Shown here piece after piece: positions 7,069-14,811 of a stretch of 64,000 bases of DNA. Numbering within the stretch: the first letter of the stretch is position 1; each line of letters begins with the position of its first letter. The notes beneath the pieces were generated by a model. That model did no database searches, was not told the DNA's origin, and worked only from the letters and a program-made list of their open reading frames with translations. The DNA comes from Isoptericola croceus (GTDB lineage Bacteria > Actinomycetota > Actinomycetes > Actinomycetales > Cellulomonadaceae): positions 20,757 through 84,756 of the forward strand of contig NZ_JARLLG010000014.1 in NCBI RefSeq assembly GCF_029382255.1, written 5' to 3'. The position numbers and the translations under genes were made by a program.

Positions 7069-8704
7069 GGCTCTGTCGCACTTTCGGTGGTCGGTTCGTC
7101 TCCTATGAGGGGTATGGGATGATCGGGCGCCGTGCTGGATGTGAAGGTGCTGGTCAGGACGGTGTTCGCGGGGTTGTCGGCGCTGGTGATCGAGGGCGTC
7201 GAGGACGCGGGTGAGGCGGTCGTGGTCGCCGCCCGCACGAGGGATAGCACGGCATCCTGCCCCGCTTGCGGGACGCCGAGTGGGCGGGTGCACGCGTATC
7301 ACGAGCGGGTGGTGGCCGATGTTCCGGTCGATGGTCGTCCGGTGCGCGTCGGGGTGCGGGTGCGTCGTCGGCGCTGCGAGGTGTCCGGGTGCGAGCAGCG
7401 CACGTTTCGCGAGCAGGTCCCGGGCCTGTTGGAGCGGTATCAGCGGCGCACGACCCGGTTGACGGCTCAGTTCGGGGGTGTGGTGCGTGAGCTCGCCGGC
7501 CGCGCCGGCGTGCGCGCGCTGAATGCCGTCGGGGTCTGCTCCTCGAAGGACACCGCGCTGCGCACGCTGCGCCACCTGCCGCTGGCGGTCGTGGCGGTGC
7601 CTCGGGTGCTGGGGATCGACGACTTCGCCCTGCGGCGCAGCCGCGAGTACGCGACCGTGCTGATCGACGCGACCACCGGGCGGCGGGTCGACATGCTGCC
7701 CGGCCGGGGCGCGAAGATCGTCACCGCCTGGTTGCGCGATCATCCGGGCGTCGAGATCGTGTGCCGTGACGGCTCGACCGCCTACGCCCAAGCCGTCCGT
7801 GACGCGCTGCCCGGTGCCGTGCAGGTCGCTGACCGGTGGCACCTGTGGCACGGTCTGGCCGACGCGGTCGGCAAGGAGGTCGCTGCACACAGTGCCTGCT
7901 GGGCCGCGACGGCCGGACCGGGATGCGTACCGGCCGGCTCGCCGAGACCACCCGGCAACGCTGGCACCAGGTGCACGAGCTGCTTGACGCCGGTGTCGGG
8001 CTGCTGGACTGCTCGCGCCGCCTCGGCCTGGCGCTGAACACCGTCAAACGCTACGCCCGCGCGGCCGAGCCCGAACGCATCGCACGTGTCCCGAAGTACC
8101 GGCCCACCCTGGTCGACCCCTACCGTGACCACCTGCGCCAGCGCCGCCAGGAAGAACCCAGCATCCCGGTGAGCAGGCTGCTCGCCGAGATCCGCGACCT
8201 CGGCTATACCGGCAGCCAGAACCTGCTCTACCGCTATCTCAACCAGGGTCGCCACCTGGACGACCAGCCCCACCTGTCATCCCGTCGCGCTGCCCGGCTA
8301 CTGCTGACCAGGCCCGACCGGATCACAGATTCCCAGGCCGCGACCCTCGCCGCACTCACCAGCGCCTGCCCCGAGATGACCGTCCTGGCCGGGCTCGTGC
8401 GCGACTTCGCCGCCCTACTCACACCCGACGAGGCGAACGCGCCCGCACTGGATGCCTGGACCGCGCGAGCCCAGGCAGCCGACCTGCCACACCTGCATTC
8501 CTACACCCGCGGCCTGGACCAGGACCGCGACGCCGTCGACGCCGCCCTGACCCTGCCGCACCACAACGGACGCACCGAGGGCGTCAACACGCGCACCAAG
8601 ATGATCAAACGCCAAATGTACGGCCGCGCTGGCTTCGACCTCCTACGCCACCGCATCCTGCTCGCCTGACTGTGCCGCCCGACCACCGAAAGTGCCACAG
8701 AGCC
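7069..8704 (+). mobile_element. ISL3 family insertion sequence with frameshifted transposase
   Basis: The 26-bp terminal repeats at 7069-7094 and 8679-8704 begin ggctctgt and differ at one position; the symmetry extends 3 bp further on each side. The element is about 1636 bp. No direct duplication is visible outside the ends (tgattaac on the left, gttcatcg on the right), so the flanks may have rearranged after insertion. It lies 27 bp beyond the target duplication of the IS1249-type element. Confidence 0.82.
7132..8669 (+). pseudogene. ISL3 family transposase, frameshifted
   Basis: The N-terminal half reads from a GTG at 7132 with the ISL3 zinc-finger region (ASCPACGTPSGRVHAYHER, then RRRCEVSGCEQRTF) and the catalytic segments LGIDDFALRRSREYATVLID and VCRDGSTAYAQAV. 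After WHLWHGLADAVGKEVAAHS the homologous sequence passes to another frame, between about 7880 and 7925, and continues as RLAETTRQRWHQVHELL to GRTEGVNTRTKMIKRQMYGRAGF, which contains the last catalytic Glu, ending at 8669. A single-base indel explains the break, so the element is probably not self-mobile unless frameshifting occurs. Confidence 0.85.
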
Positions 8705-8923
8705 GTTCATCGGACACTCCCCCTTCGGAAGGCCAGGAGTGAGACCTGGTGTCATGCGTGGCTCTCGGGCTGACGAGATCAGGGCGTGGACCTGGTCACC
8801 GCTGGTCAACCTTCGGGTCGCGCCATATGCGCCACGGGTGAGCGGGAAGCCGAAGCCGGGTGGAGACGTCGTCCCCGACGGATGCCACCGTCAGTGTCAG
8901 TGGTAGACCGTACGCTTCCCAAC

Positions 8924-9901
8924 ATGACGGACTGGGCGGCACTGATACGGGACGACCCAGACAAGGCCGCACGGGAGTTGCATCGGAGGGCTGAGCGAGG
9001 GCGCGCCGTCGCTGCAGCCCGCCCGGGCTTCGCCGAGGTGGGCGACGCTCTGACCAAATTACACACCGCGCTCGTGGCCTCTATATGGGCCGGCGAGCTT
9101 CCGCCTGTAGAGGGCTCGGTGTTGGTGCCGCGACGCGGAGCACGCGGTGATGGCTCGGACCGAACGTGCATCAATGTCAACGGCGAGAACCGCCTGGTCC
9201 TCGAGGTGGCGGACGGGTACGCCACGGCGGTTCGCGACCATGTTCTCGGCCTTGGTCGGATGGCCCAAGCGAGTGGCCCCTCGCGTTCCCTGCTCGCCCT
9301 GGCCCGAGTGCTGCTCGACGCATCGGTACATCTCGATTTCCTGCTCAATGACTCGATCGACGAGCGAGAGCGCTGTCTCCGCGCGGCAAATATCCGATTG
9401 GAGACACTGCGACAGGAGATTGCTGACGCCCGTGATGACGCCGAGGAGCGCAAGGACGCAGAAGCCGAGCGCGATTTGCTCATCGCGGCAGCACTCAAAG
9501 ACGGGTTCGATCGCGACACTATGACCGACAAGAAGACCGGGAAGCAGAAGGAGACCTGGTTTCTGCATCCGCGTCGTCGGCTCGATGACGTCCTTCGCGA
9601 CGCCATCGGTGGCGGGCACCAGGACTCATGGAGGGTTTTGTCGTCAGCGGTCCATGCGCAAGAGCGGCCTGTGCTGCGTTTCGCCCTCGGCCTTGGACGG
9701 GTCTCGGCCGGTCCTCACGCGAACTCCATGGTCATCGCTCACCTGATGATTCCGATCATCCTCGCGACTGAAGCAATCCGCGTAGTCGAGAACTATTACG
9801 GACCTGCCGGGCCACCGGTCGATCAACGCATCGTGAACCGGGTATTAACGATCGGATCTTTCGCAGCAGGCATGCGCGACGACGAAATCCGACAACAGTA
9901 G
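8924..9901 (+). CDS. Hypothetical helical protein, first gene of the island cassette
   Basis: I do not recognise a firm family for this 325-residue protein. It is rich in predicted helix and has a charged central segment (EIADARDDAEERKDAEAERD) of coiled-coil character. The part ALARVLLDASVHLDFLLND followed by RERCLRAANIRLETL and, later, WRVLSSAVHA is reminiscent of DUF5677-like helical proteins, but that is weak. The ATG at 8924 (MTDWAALIRDD) is chosen; an upstream extension to 8786 is arginine-rich and unlikely. The next gene starts 36 nt downstream on the same strand, so the two may be co-transcribed. Confidence 0.6.
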   Translation: MTDWAALIRDDPDKAARELHRRAERGRAVAAARPGFAEVGDALTKLHTALVASIWAGELPPVEGSVLVPRRGARGDGSDRTCINVNGENRLVLEVADGYATAVRDHVLGLGRMAQASGPSRSLLALARVLLDASVHLDFLLNDSIDERERCLRAANIRLETLRQEIADARDDAEERKDAEAERDLLIAAALKDGFDRDTMTDKKTGKQKETWFLHPRRRLDDVLRDAIGGGHQDSWRVLSSAVHAQERPVLRFALGLGRVSAGPHANSMVIAHLMIPIILATEAIRVVENYYGPAGPPVDQRIVNRVLTIGSFAAGMRDDEIRQQ

Positions 9902-9937
9902 CGCGCCAACCAGGTCCACGATTCTAGGAGACGCTCC

Positions 9938-10597
9938 TTGATCCTGCTCAGCTTCCACCACCAAGAATACTCAGCACTGATCATGACCGACACCCTCGCC
10001 ACGACACGCGGGGGTGAACCCCTCATCTTCCAATCCAAGGCATGGGCCGTTCCACACATCAACATGGCGATCGCAAACACGGGCGTGGGCAATTTCGGTG
10101 GCCGGTGGAATGAGTACCTCCGTAGTTCCCTGCTCGCCACAGACATCGAAATGGTGAAGGAGTTCGCACCCGAGGCGCTGCGCCTGACCTGGTCACAAGT
10201 CATTTCTGAGTACGAGATCGACGAGGTTCCGACAACGACGATGTACCACTTCGGCTACCCCACGGACTCCGATCGACTCGTTCGCTACGTGTATCGCTCG
10301 GCCGAGGACTTCGAGTCAGAGCGACACGAGGAACCAGGCTTCGCGATCAACCCTTGGCCTGAAGGAGACTTCGAGGTGCCTGTCGACGACGACAGTTGGG
10401 TGGCGCTCGCCCAACGTGTCCGGGCCGAACAGAACGTGCGTCCAGCGGAGGACCGGATCTACATCGGCGGCGAGCTTTATCTGCTGATTCTCGGGAACTG
10501 GCAGAGCCAGACCATTCGACTGCACCGGTTCGACGACTACGAGCAGGCCTGGCTGGACATGAACGATCGATCCCAACGTGAACCAGGTGCCGCGTGA
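9938..10597 (+). CDS. Proteasome-fold (Ntn-hydrolase)-like protein of unknown function
   Basis: The 219-residue product begins at a TTG preceded by AGGAG with 7-nt spacing. The N-terminal SALIMTDTLATTRGGEP, then QSKAWAVPHINMAIANTGVG, resembles the opening strands of Ntn-hydrolase and proteasome beta subunits (the AADSRAT and K-x-n-G-TG pattern). A nucleophile is not obvious: residue 2 is Ile, so either processing exposes another residue or the protein is a non-catalytic relative. The C-terminal half (GGELYLLILGNWQSQTIRLHRF) also looks like paired strands. The stop overlaps the next gene by 4 nt (GTGA), implying translational coupling to the HEPN-like protein. Confidence 0.6.
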   Translation: MILLSFHHQEYSALIMTDTLATTRGGEPLIFQSKAWAVPHINMAIANTGVGNFGGRWNEYLRSSLLATDIEMVKEFAPEALRLTWSQVISEYEIDEVPTTTMYHFGYPTDSDRLVRYVYRSAEDFESERHEEPGFAINPWPEGDFEVPVDDDSWVALAQRVRAEQNVRPAEDRIYIGGELYLLILGNWQSQTIRLHRFDDYEQAWLDMNDRSQREPGAA

Positions 10598-12111
10598 TGA
10601 AGTTAGCCGAGGCGAACCGACTGATCCGCGATGGGTTTAGGGAAGCAACGCCTGCGGCGCTTCAGTCATCTGCCGTGTTTGCATCCGTTGGCGATAAGGA
10701 GATTCTTGACGCCTTCCTCGCACTCGAACGCGCCGGTAACCAGTCCTTCGTCGGTGCGGGAGATCCGACAGAACTTTTTCTTTGGGAAGCGTTCGGGCGG
10801 TTCGGTCAAGCGATCTATCCGGGAGTCCACTCTGCCGGAGCGGAGGCAGCTCCTCGCATCCTCGAAGCTTTCAAACTCGCGGATGGGGCGGGCAGCGCTC
10901 GCTCGGCACGCTTAGGAGCCAGTATCATGAAACGCCGTGTGGCAATTGAGTTCGGCTACAAGCCCGTCGTTGGTTGGCCGGTGACTGAATCTGCCGCGCT
11001 CCTCGCCGAGATGTCCGAGATCGAATCGGCACTGCCCGCACCCCCGAGCGGTGATTCGGCACTGCAAGAGCTTGAGAATGCCCGGCAAATGATGCCGGGC
11101 GCCAATGACGAACTCCGATCGACTTTGCGGTTCTCGCTCCCACATCCGCTTACGCGGAGAGAAACATCGGTAGCCGTCGAGTACGAAGGGCTTATTGCGA
11201 GGGTCACAATTAAGCCATCTCCGTCGCCGACTGGCGGGGTTCAGTTTGAGGGCGCACAACCCGCGGATATTGAAGATAGTAGTCCAGGGGCCTGGAGCGT
11301 CGGCGCTTCCGAGATCGTTGTGGTTGCCTCCGGGCTAATTGACTGGACTGCTTCCGTGCCCAAGTACGAGATTGGGGATCTTCCAGGTGACGAGTCGCCA
11401 GCCTTGGGCAAGTTGTCGGCGGACCTGGTGCGAGCAGTGCTCGTCTCACTTGCCACGAAGAGCCCCGACGAACTATCGGGACAGTGGCTCCCGTTGCCTG
11501 CGGACGTTAAGCAGATACATTTCATGGTCGGCACGGTTGATGCGCCTAGCGCATATCACATGACCTTCATGCCAATGAATAGTACAAGAATCACTGTTCT
11601 TGACGCGGATTCGATCGAAGTCGACCTCGGTTCATTGACAGCACCTCGGCCGTGGGAAGCTGCTCGGGCATATGCTCTAGGTGCGTTGAGAGCAGGGAGG
11701 AGCTTCGACGCGGTTGCTTGGGCGAATGTCGCTATCGAGGCGCTTATCGACGAGAAATTGTACGAACTGACCGAGATGTCGGCGGCCGACGGTGCGGCTG
11801 TACTTACTGGCTCCAGTATCTACAGTGAGGCGGAGGATATTCTCGCGAAGCAGTTTCCAGAGATGGCCCACAAGGTCGACTGGCCGGCCGTTGAAAAGGC
11901 ACCTTCTCGATACCGGCAGATCAAGGCCATTGCGAGGGTGCTGCCAATCCAAGGAAATGCAAATGATCTAAAGACGGCGTACAGGAATGTTTCCGATAAG
12001 AGAAATGATGTCATGCATGGTCGTGCAGTCGACACTATTGCTGTGGATGTAGCGGAAACCGCCATCGATAACCTGCAGGCTTTCATTGGAATGTTTGGAA
12101 CAGGGGACTAG
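10594..12111 (+). CDS. HEPN-like C-terminal domain protein, possible defence effector
   Basis: The 505-residue product has a helical N-terminal region, a strand-rich middle (LRFSLPHPLTRRETSVAVEYEG and onwards) and a helical C-terminus of about 150 residues. The C-terminus contains WEAARAYALGALRAGRSFD and YRNVSDKRNDVMHGRAVD. RNDVMH fits the R-x4-H motif of HEPN domains, which are often metal-independent RNases in toxin, CRISPR and abortive-infection systems. It starts at GTG 10594 or ATG 10597, overlapping the preceding stop. The gene is visibly less GC-rich than the core genes and uses codons such as TTA, CTA and ATA, which suggests horizontal transfer. The function is inference from the motif and setting. 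Confidence 0.6.
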   Translation: MMKLAEANRLIRDGFREATPAALQSSAVFASVGDKEILDAFLALERAGNQSFVGAGDPTELFLWEAFGRFGQAIYPGVHSAGAEAAPRILEAFKLADGAGSARSARLGASIMKRRVAIEFGYKPVVGWPVTESAALLAEMSEIESALPAPPSGDSALQELENARQMMPGANDELRSTLRFSLPHPLTRRETSVAVEYEGLIARVTIKPSPSPTGGVQFEGAQPADIEDSSPGAWSVGASEIVVVASGLIDWTASVPKYEIGDLPGDESPALGKLSADLVRAVLVSLATKSPDELSGQWLPLPADVKQIHFMVGTVDAPSAYHMTFMPMNSTRITVLDADSIEVDLGSLTAPRPWEAARAYALGALRAGRSFDAVAWANVAIEALIDEKLYELTEMSAADGAAVLTGSSIYSEAEDILAKQFPEMAHKVDWPAVEKAPSRYRQIKAIARVLPIQGNANDLKTAYRNVSDKRNDVMHGRAVDTIAVDVAETAIDNLQAFIGMFGTGD

Positions 12112-12276
12112 CGCTCACGATCGGACGACCTCATTATCGATAACAACGAAGTCTACCCACGCCTGGCGGATCGACTGCCGGACTGGCATCCGTCGAAGGC
12201 CGGTCAAGGCCTGACTGCCCGGCCTAGAGTTCCGCTCGTTTCGGATACCAGCCGGCCGAGGCGGAACCGGAAGCCT

Positions 12277-13005
12277 CTATCCGGCCGGGGCTGGAGGCGC
12301 TGGACGGGAACGGACAGGCACTTGATCCTCTGGCGGAACCGACTCGTTGGGAGCGTGCCTCAGATGGACAGTGTCGTTCAGATTTGGTACCGCTCGTAGG
12401 CGTCCGTCGCCGAGGTCGGTGACTCCTGCCGACTGCAACTCGTGCTGGACTGCTCCGAAAGTGAGTCGGTCACCACCGATCGTGACCGTCAGAGGCCTGA
12501 TGACTTCGAGCTGGTAGTGACCATCCAATGCGCCAACGCCAGAGATCTCCATTTGGGACCATGTGCCTACGATCGTCTGCCCGCTGAGTAGTTTCGCGGC
12601 ATGGATCACCGACTCTGCGTCGTCACCGGCTTCGGCCTTCAGATCAGGGATCTTAATCGGCTTAAATGTATGCGCCTGAAGAGTCGCGAGAGCGCTTATG
12701 TATCGAGTGGTGAACGGAGCGATGAGTGGCTCACCGGCCAGGCCATCCTGGAGGTCCTCGAAGGAGCCGTACTTACCAGCGACCTGGATGCGGTTGGGGT
12801 GCGCAAGTGCACCACCGAACTCAACGGTAGGCGCGACATCCGCAGCATCGTGGCCCGACGGATCGCTCAGCGAAAAATTGACTGTGCCCGAACCGCTGGC
12901 AGCGTCGAACTGGCCCTCGATGGTCAGAACACCCGTCGGTTCATGCCCCTGGAACCAGACTCCTGTGCCTTCGAGTCCGAGCGTTGACGTCAGGGTGAAG
13001 CGCAC
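12277..13005 (-). CDS. Hypothetical beta-rich protein, probably 5'-truncated by the IS3 element
   Basis: The visible product is 242 residues with many short alternating segments (VWFQGHEPTGVLTIEGQFD, then SGSGTVNFSLSDPSG), suggesting a beta-sandwich, and a proline-rich tail (VPVRSRPAPPAPAG). I do not recognise the family. The frame stays open upstream of the GTG at 13005 as RGTPVLAEVRF, to within a few bases of the IS3 terminal repeat at 13037, so the original N-terminus was probably removed by the insertion. It is convergent with the HEPN-like gene across a 165-nt gap. Expression would need a start within the remaining sequence. Confidence 0.5.
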   Translation of the reverse strand: MRFTLTSTLGLEGTGVWFQGHEPTGVLTIEGQFDAASGSGTVNFSLSDPSGHDAADVAPTVEFGGALAHPNRIQVAGKYGSFEDLQDGLAGEPLIAPFTTRYISALATLQAHTFKPIKIPDLKAEAGDDAESVIHAAKLLSGQTIVGTWSQMEISGVGALDGHYQLEVIRPLTVTIGGDRLTFGAVQHELQSAGVTDLGDGRLRAVPNLNDTVHLRHAPNESVPPEDQVPVRSRPAPPAPAG

Positions 13006-13056
13006 CTCGGCGAGGACTGGTGTGCCCCGGCTTCCGTGGAGTCAGATTGCTGGAAT

Positions 13057-13903
13057 CTAGGCCACGGTGATCGTTGCTGTGCTCTCGAACTCTACGGGTG
13101 TAAGCCAGCCGAGGGCGGAGTGCCGGCGCTGGCGGTTGTGGACGATCTCGAGGTACTCGAAGATCACGTTGGCGAGCTCCAGGCGTGTACGCCAGCGGCG
13201 TCGGTCCAGGAGCTCGACCTGCATGCGGGACCAGAAGCTCTCGATGACGGCGTTGTCGTAGCAGTCGCCGATCGATCCCATCGACGGCACCAGGCCCGAC
13301 TCCTTGGCCCGGGTGGTGAAGGCCCAGGATCCGAACTGGACTCCGTGATCGGAGTGAATGATCGTCCCGGCCGGTGGCCGGCGGTTCTCGATGGCCATCC
13401 CGAGCGCGTTGGTGACCAGGGCAGCGGTCGGCGAGGAGTCGATCGACCACCCGACCACTCGCCGCGAGCAGACGTCGAGCACGACGGTGCAGTACACCTT
13501 GCCTTCCCGGGTGGGATGCACGGCGGGAGTCGGTGACCCACAACTCGTCGACTCTCTCGCGGGCGAACTGCCGATCCACCAGGTCGGTGGAGACCAGGTC
13601 CGGGCGGGCGCGACGCCACTTCGGGCGCCCGCCCACGCCCTTGAGGCCGGCACGGGCCATAAGCATCTCCACAGTGCCGCGCCAGACCTGGACCCCGTGG
13701 CCCTTGGTCAGCTCGGCATAAACCCGCCGGGCGCCGTAGACGCCCCGCGACGCGGTGTGGATGGTGCGGATGGTCTCGGTCAGCAGGGCGTGCCGCACGT
13801 GACGGGCCGACGGTGCCCGCACCCGCGAGGCGTAGTAGCCCGACTCCGAACACCCCAGCACCCGCGCCGCGGGCTGGACCGGCAGGCCTTCGTCGGCCAT
13901 CAC
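13057..13903 (-). pseudogene. IS3 family transposase OrfB, frameshifted
   Basis: The N-terminal part (VLGCSESGYYASRVR, SRGVYGARRVYAELTKG, then DELWVTD) reads in the frame that begins at 13903. The remainder, from VHPTREGKVYCTVVLD through IIHSDHGVQFGSWAF to YDNAVIESFWSRMQVELLD, reads in another frame and ends at 13057. The switch falls near 13520, inside the segment after WVTD where the first catalytic Asp lies. An indel of one base would restore a normal rve-type DDE transposase of about 280 residues. Confidence 0.85.
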
Positions 13904-14205
13904 CGCGATCGCTTCGAACCGCCTTTTGGGGGCACCACCTTCCCCAGCAGCGCGCTCGCGCGCCGATGGATCGCCAGCTCGGTCTCCAGCTCGGCGATCC
14001 GCTTCCTGGCCGCGGTCAACTCGGCCTTCTCCCCACTGGTCAGGCCCGGGTCAAGGCCCTTGTCGATGCGGTCCTGGCGCCGCCAGGAGTAGATCGTCTG
14101 ATCGCTGATCTCAAGATCGCGCGCCACGTCCGCGACCTTCCGGCCCGACTCGAGCAGGTCCAACACCTTGCGCCGGAACTCCGGCGGATACCCACGACGT
14201 CCCAC
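13900..14205 (-). CDS. IS3 family transposase OrfA
   Basis: This 101-residue protein starts at a GTG with AGGAGG placed 7 nt upstream. RRGYPPEFRRKVLDLLESG and VADVARDLEISDQTIYSWRR form the usual OrfA helix-turn-helix, followed by a leucine-zipper-like helix (ARKRIAELETELAIHRRAS). A CCAAAAGG stretch near the end of orfA is a plausible -1 slippage site for making the OrfAB fusion, and the orfB frame begins within the stop region. The gene itself looks intact. Confidence 0.85.
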   Translation of the reverse strand: MGRRGYPPEFRRKVLDLLESGRKVADVARDLEISDQTIYSWRRQDRIDKGLDPGLTSGEKAELTAARKRIAELETELAIHRRASALLGKVVPPKGGSKRSR

Positions 14206-14301
14206 GAGGCCCCTCCTACAAGGTCAGGTGGCACAAGAATCCAGTAATCCGCCTCCACGGAACGCGGGACACACCAGAGCCTCCATCAAACCCAGGGCGA
14301 T

Positions 14302-14442
14302 TCAGATCCTCTCGATCGAATCGAGCTTGATCCGCAGCGTCTTGCGCACGCGCCGTACGGCTTCGAGGTGCCCGTCGGCGATGTACCGGCGCACGGTCTT
14401 CGTCGAGACCGCGAGCATGTCGGCCGCGTCGGTCAGCGACAC
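14302..14442 (-). CDS. Excisionase-like helix-turn-helix protein, short
   Basis: The frame encodes VSLTDAADMLAVSTKTVRRY followed by IADGHLEAVRRVRKTLRIKLD, a typical winged-HTH excisionase-family (helix_turn_helix) domain of about 46 residues. These small proteins act as recombination directionality factors or regulators in mobile elements. The GTG at 14442 is the only ordinary start in frame; the homologous-looking sequence extends upstream as TKAATITRKL to a stop, so the N-terminus may be damaged or may use ATT at 14457. It lies 45 bp from the IS3 end inside the putative island. No integrase gene accompanies it. Confidence 0.5.
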   Translation of the reverse strand: MSLTDAADMLAVSTKTVRRYIADGHLEAVRRVRKTLRIKLDSIERI

Positions 14443-14811
14443 GAGCTTGCGGGTAATGGTGGCAGCCTTGGTCTTCTCCTGGGTCGGTGGCGGCCCGTCT
14501 GGCCGCCCTCATCCCCCAAGGCCGCCGAGGGGCAAGGCCGCCCTCGTCGTGCTGACGGCGAGGGACGCCGGCGTTCCGCTGGGGTGTCGGATCCGGGACA
14601 ACTGCACCGATAGTGGATCGCCCTGCGGCGATCCACTCAGCTCCGGCGCCTGAGGTGTGCTTCGGCAACGTCCTGTCCCGGCAAGGGATGACGTCCCTAC
14701 GATCATCCGGAGAACGATCACCAGCATCGAGTGAGGGGGCGCACGTGCCAACCGCACTACTGCCGCTGTCCGCGCTCAATGCCGAACTGAGCGCGCTTCC
14801 AACTACTACGC
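14443..14811. other. Gene-free stretch with a strong hairpin
   Basis: No convincing coding frame was found between the excisionase-like gene and the LuxR gene. A perfect 11-bp stem with a 4-nt loop (agtggatcgcc, ctgc, ggcgatccact) lies at 14612-14637. It could be a terminator for the LuxR gene, but no T-run follows on either strand. Confidence 0.5.

Larger units (their letters stand above)
13037..14257 (-). mobile_element. IS3 family insertion sequence, inactivated
   Basis: The ends tggagtcagattgctgga (from 13037) and tggaggcggattactgga (minus strand from 14257) are imperfect inverted repeats starting with TG, and the similarity extends outward over ttccg on both sides. The two-gene orfA/orfB layout with a one-frame overlap is typical of IS3. 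No 3- or 4-bp target duplication is evident. The orfB frame is broken, so the element is probably dead. Confidence 0.8.
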
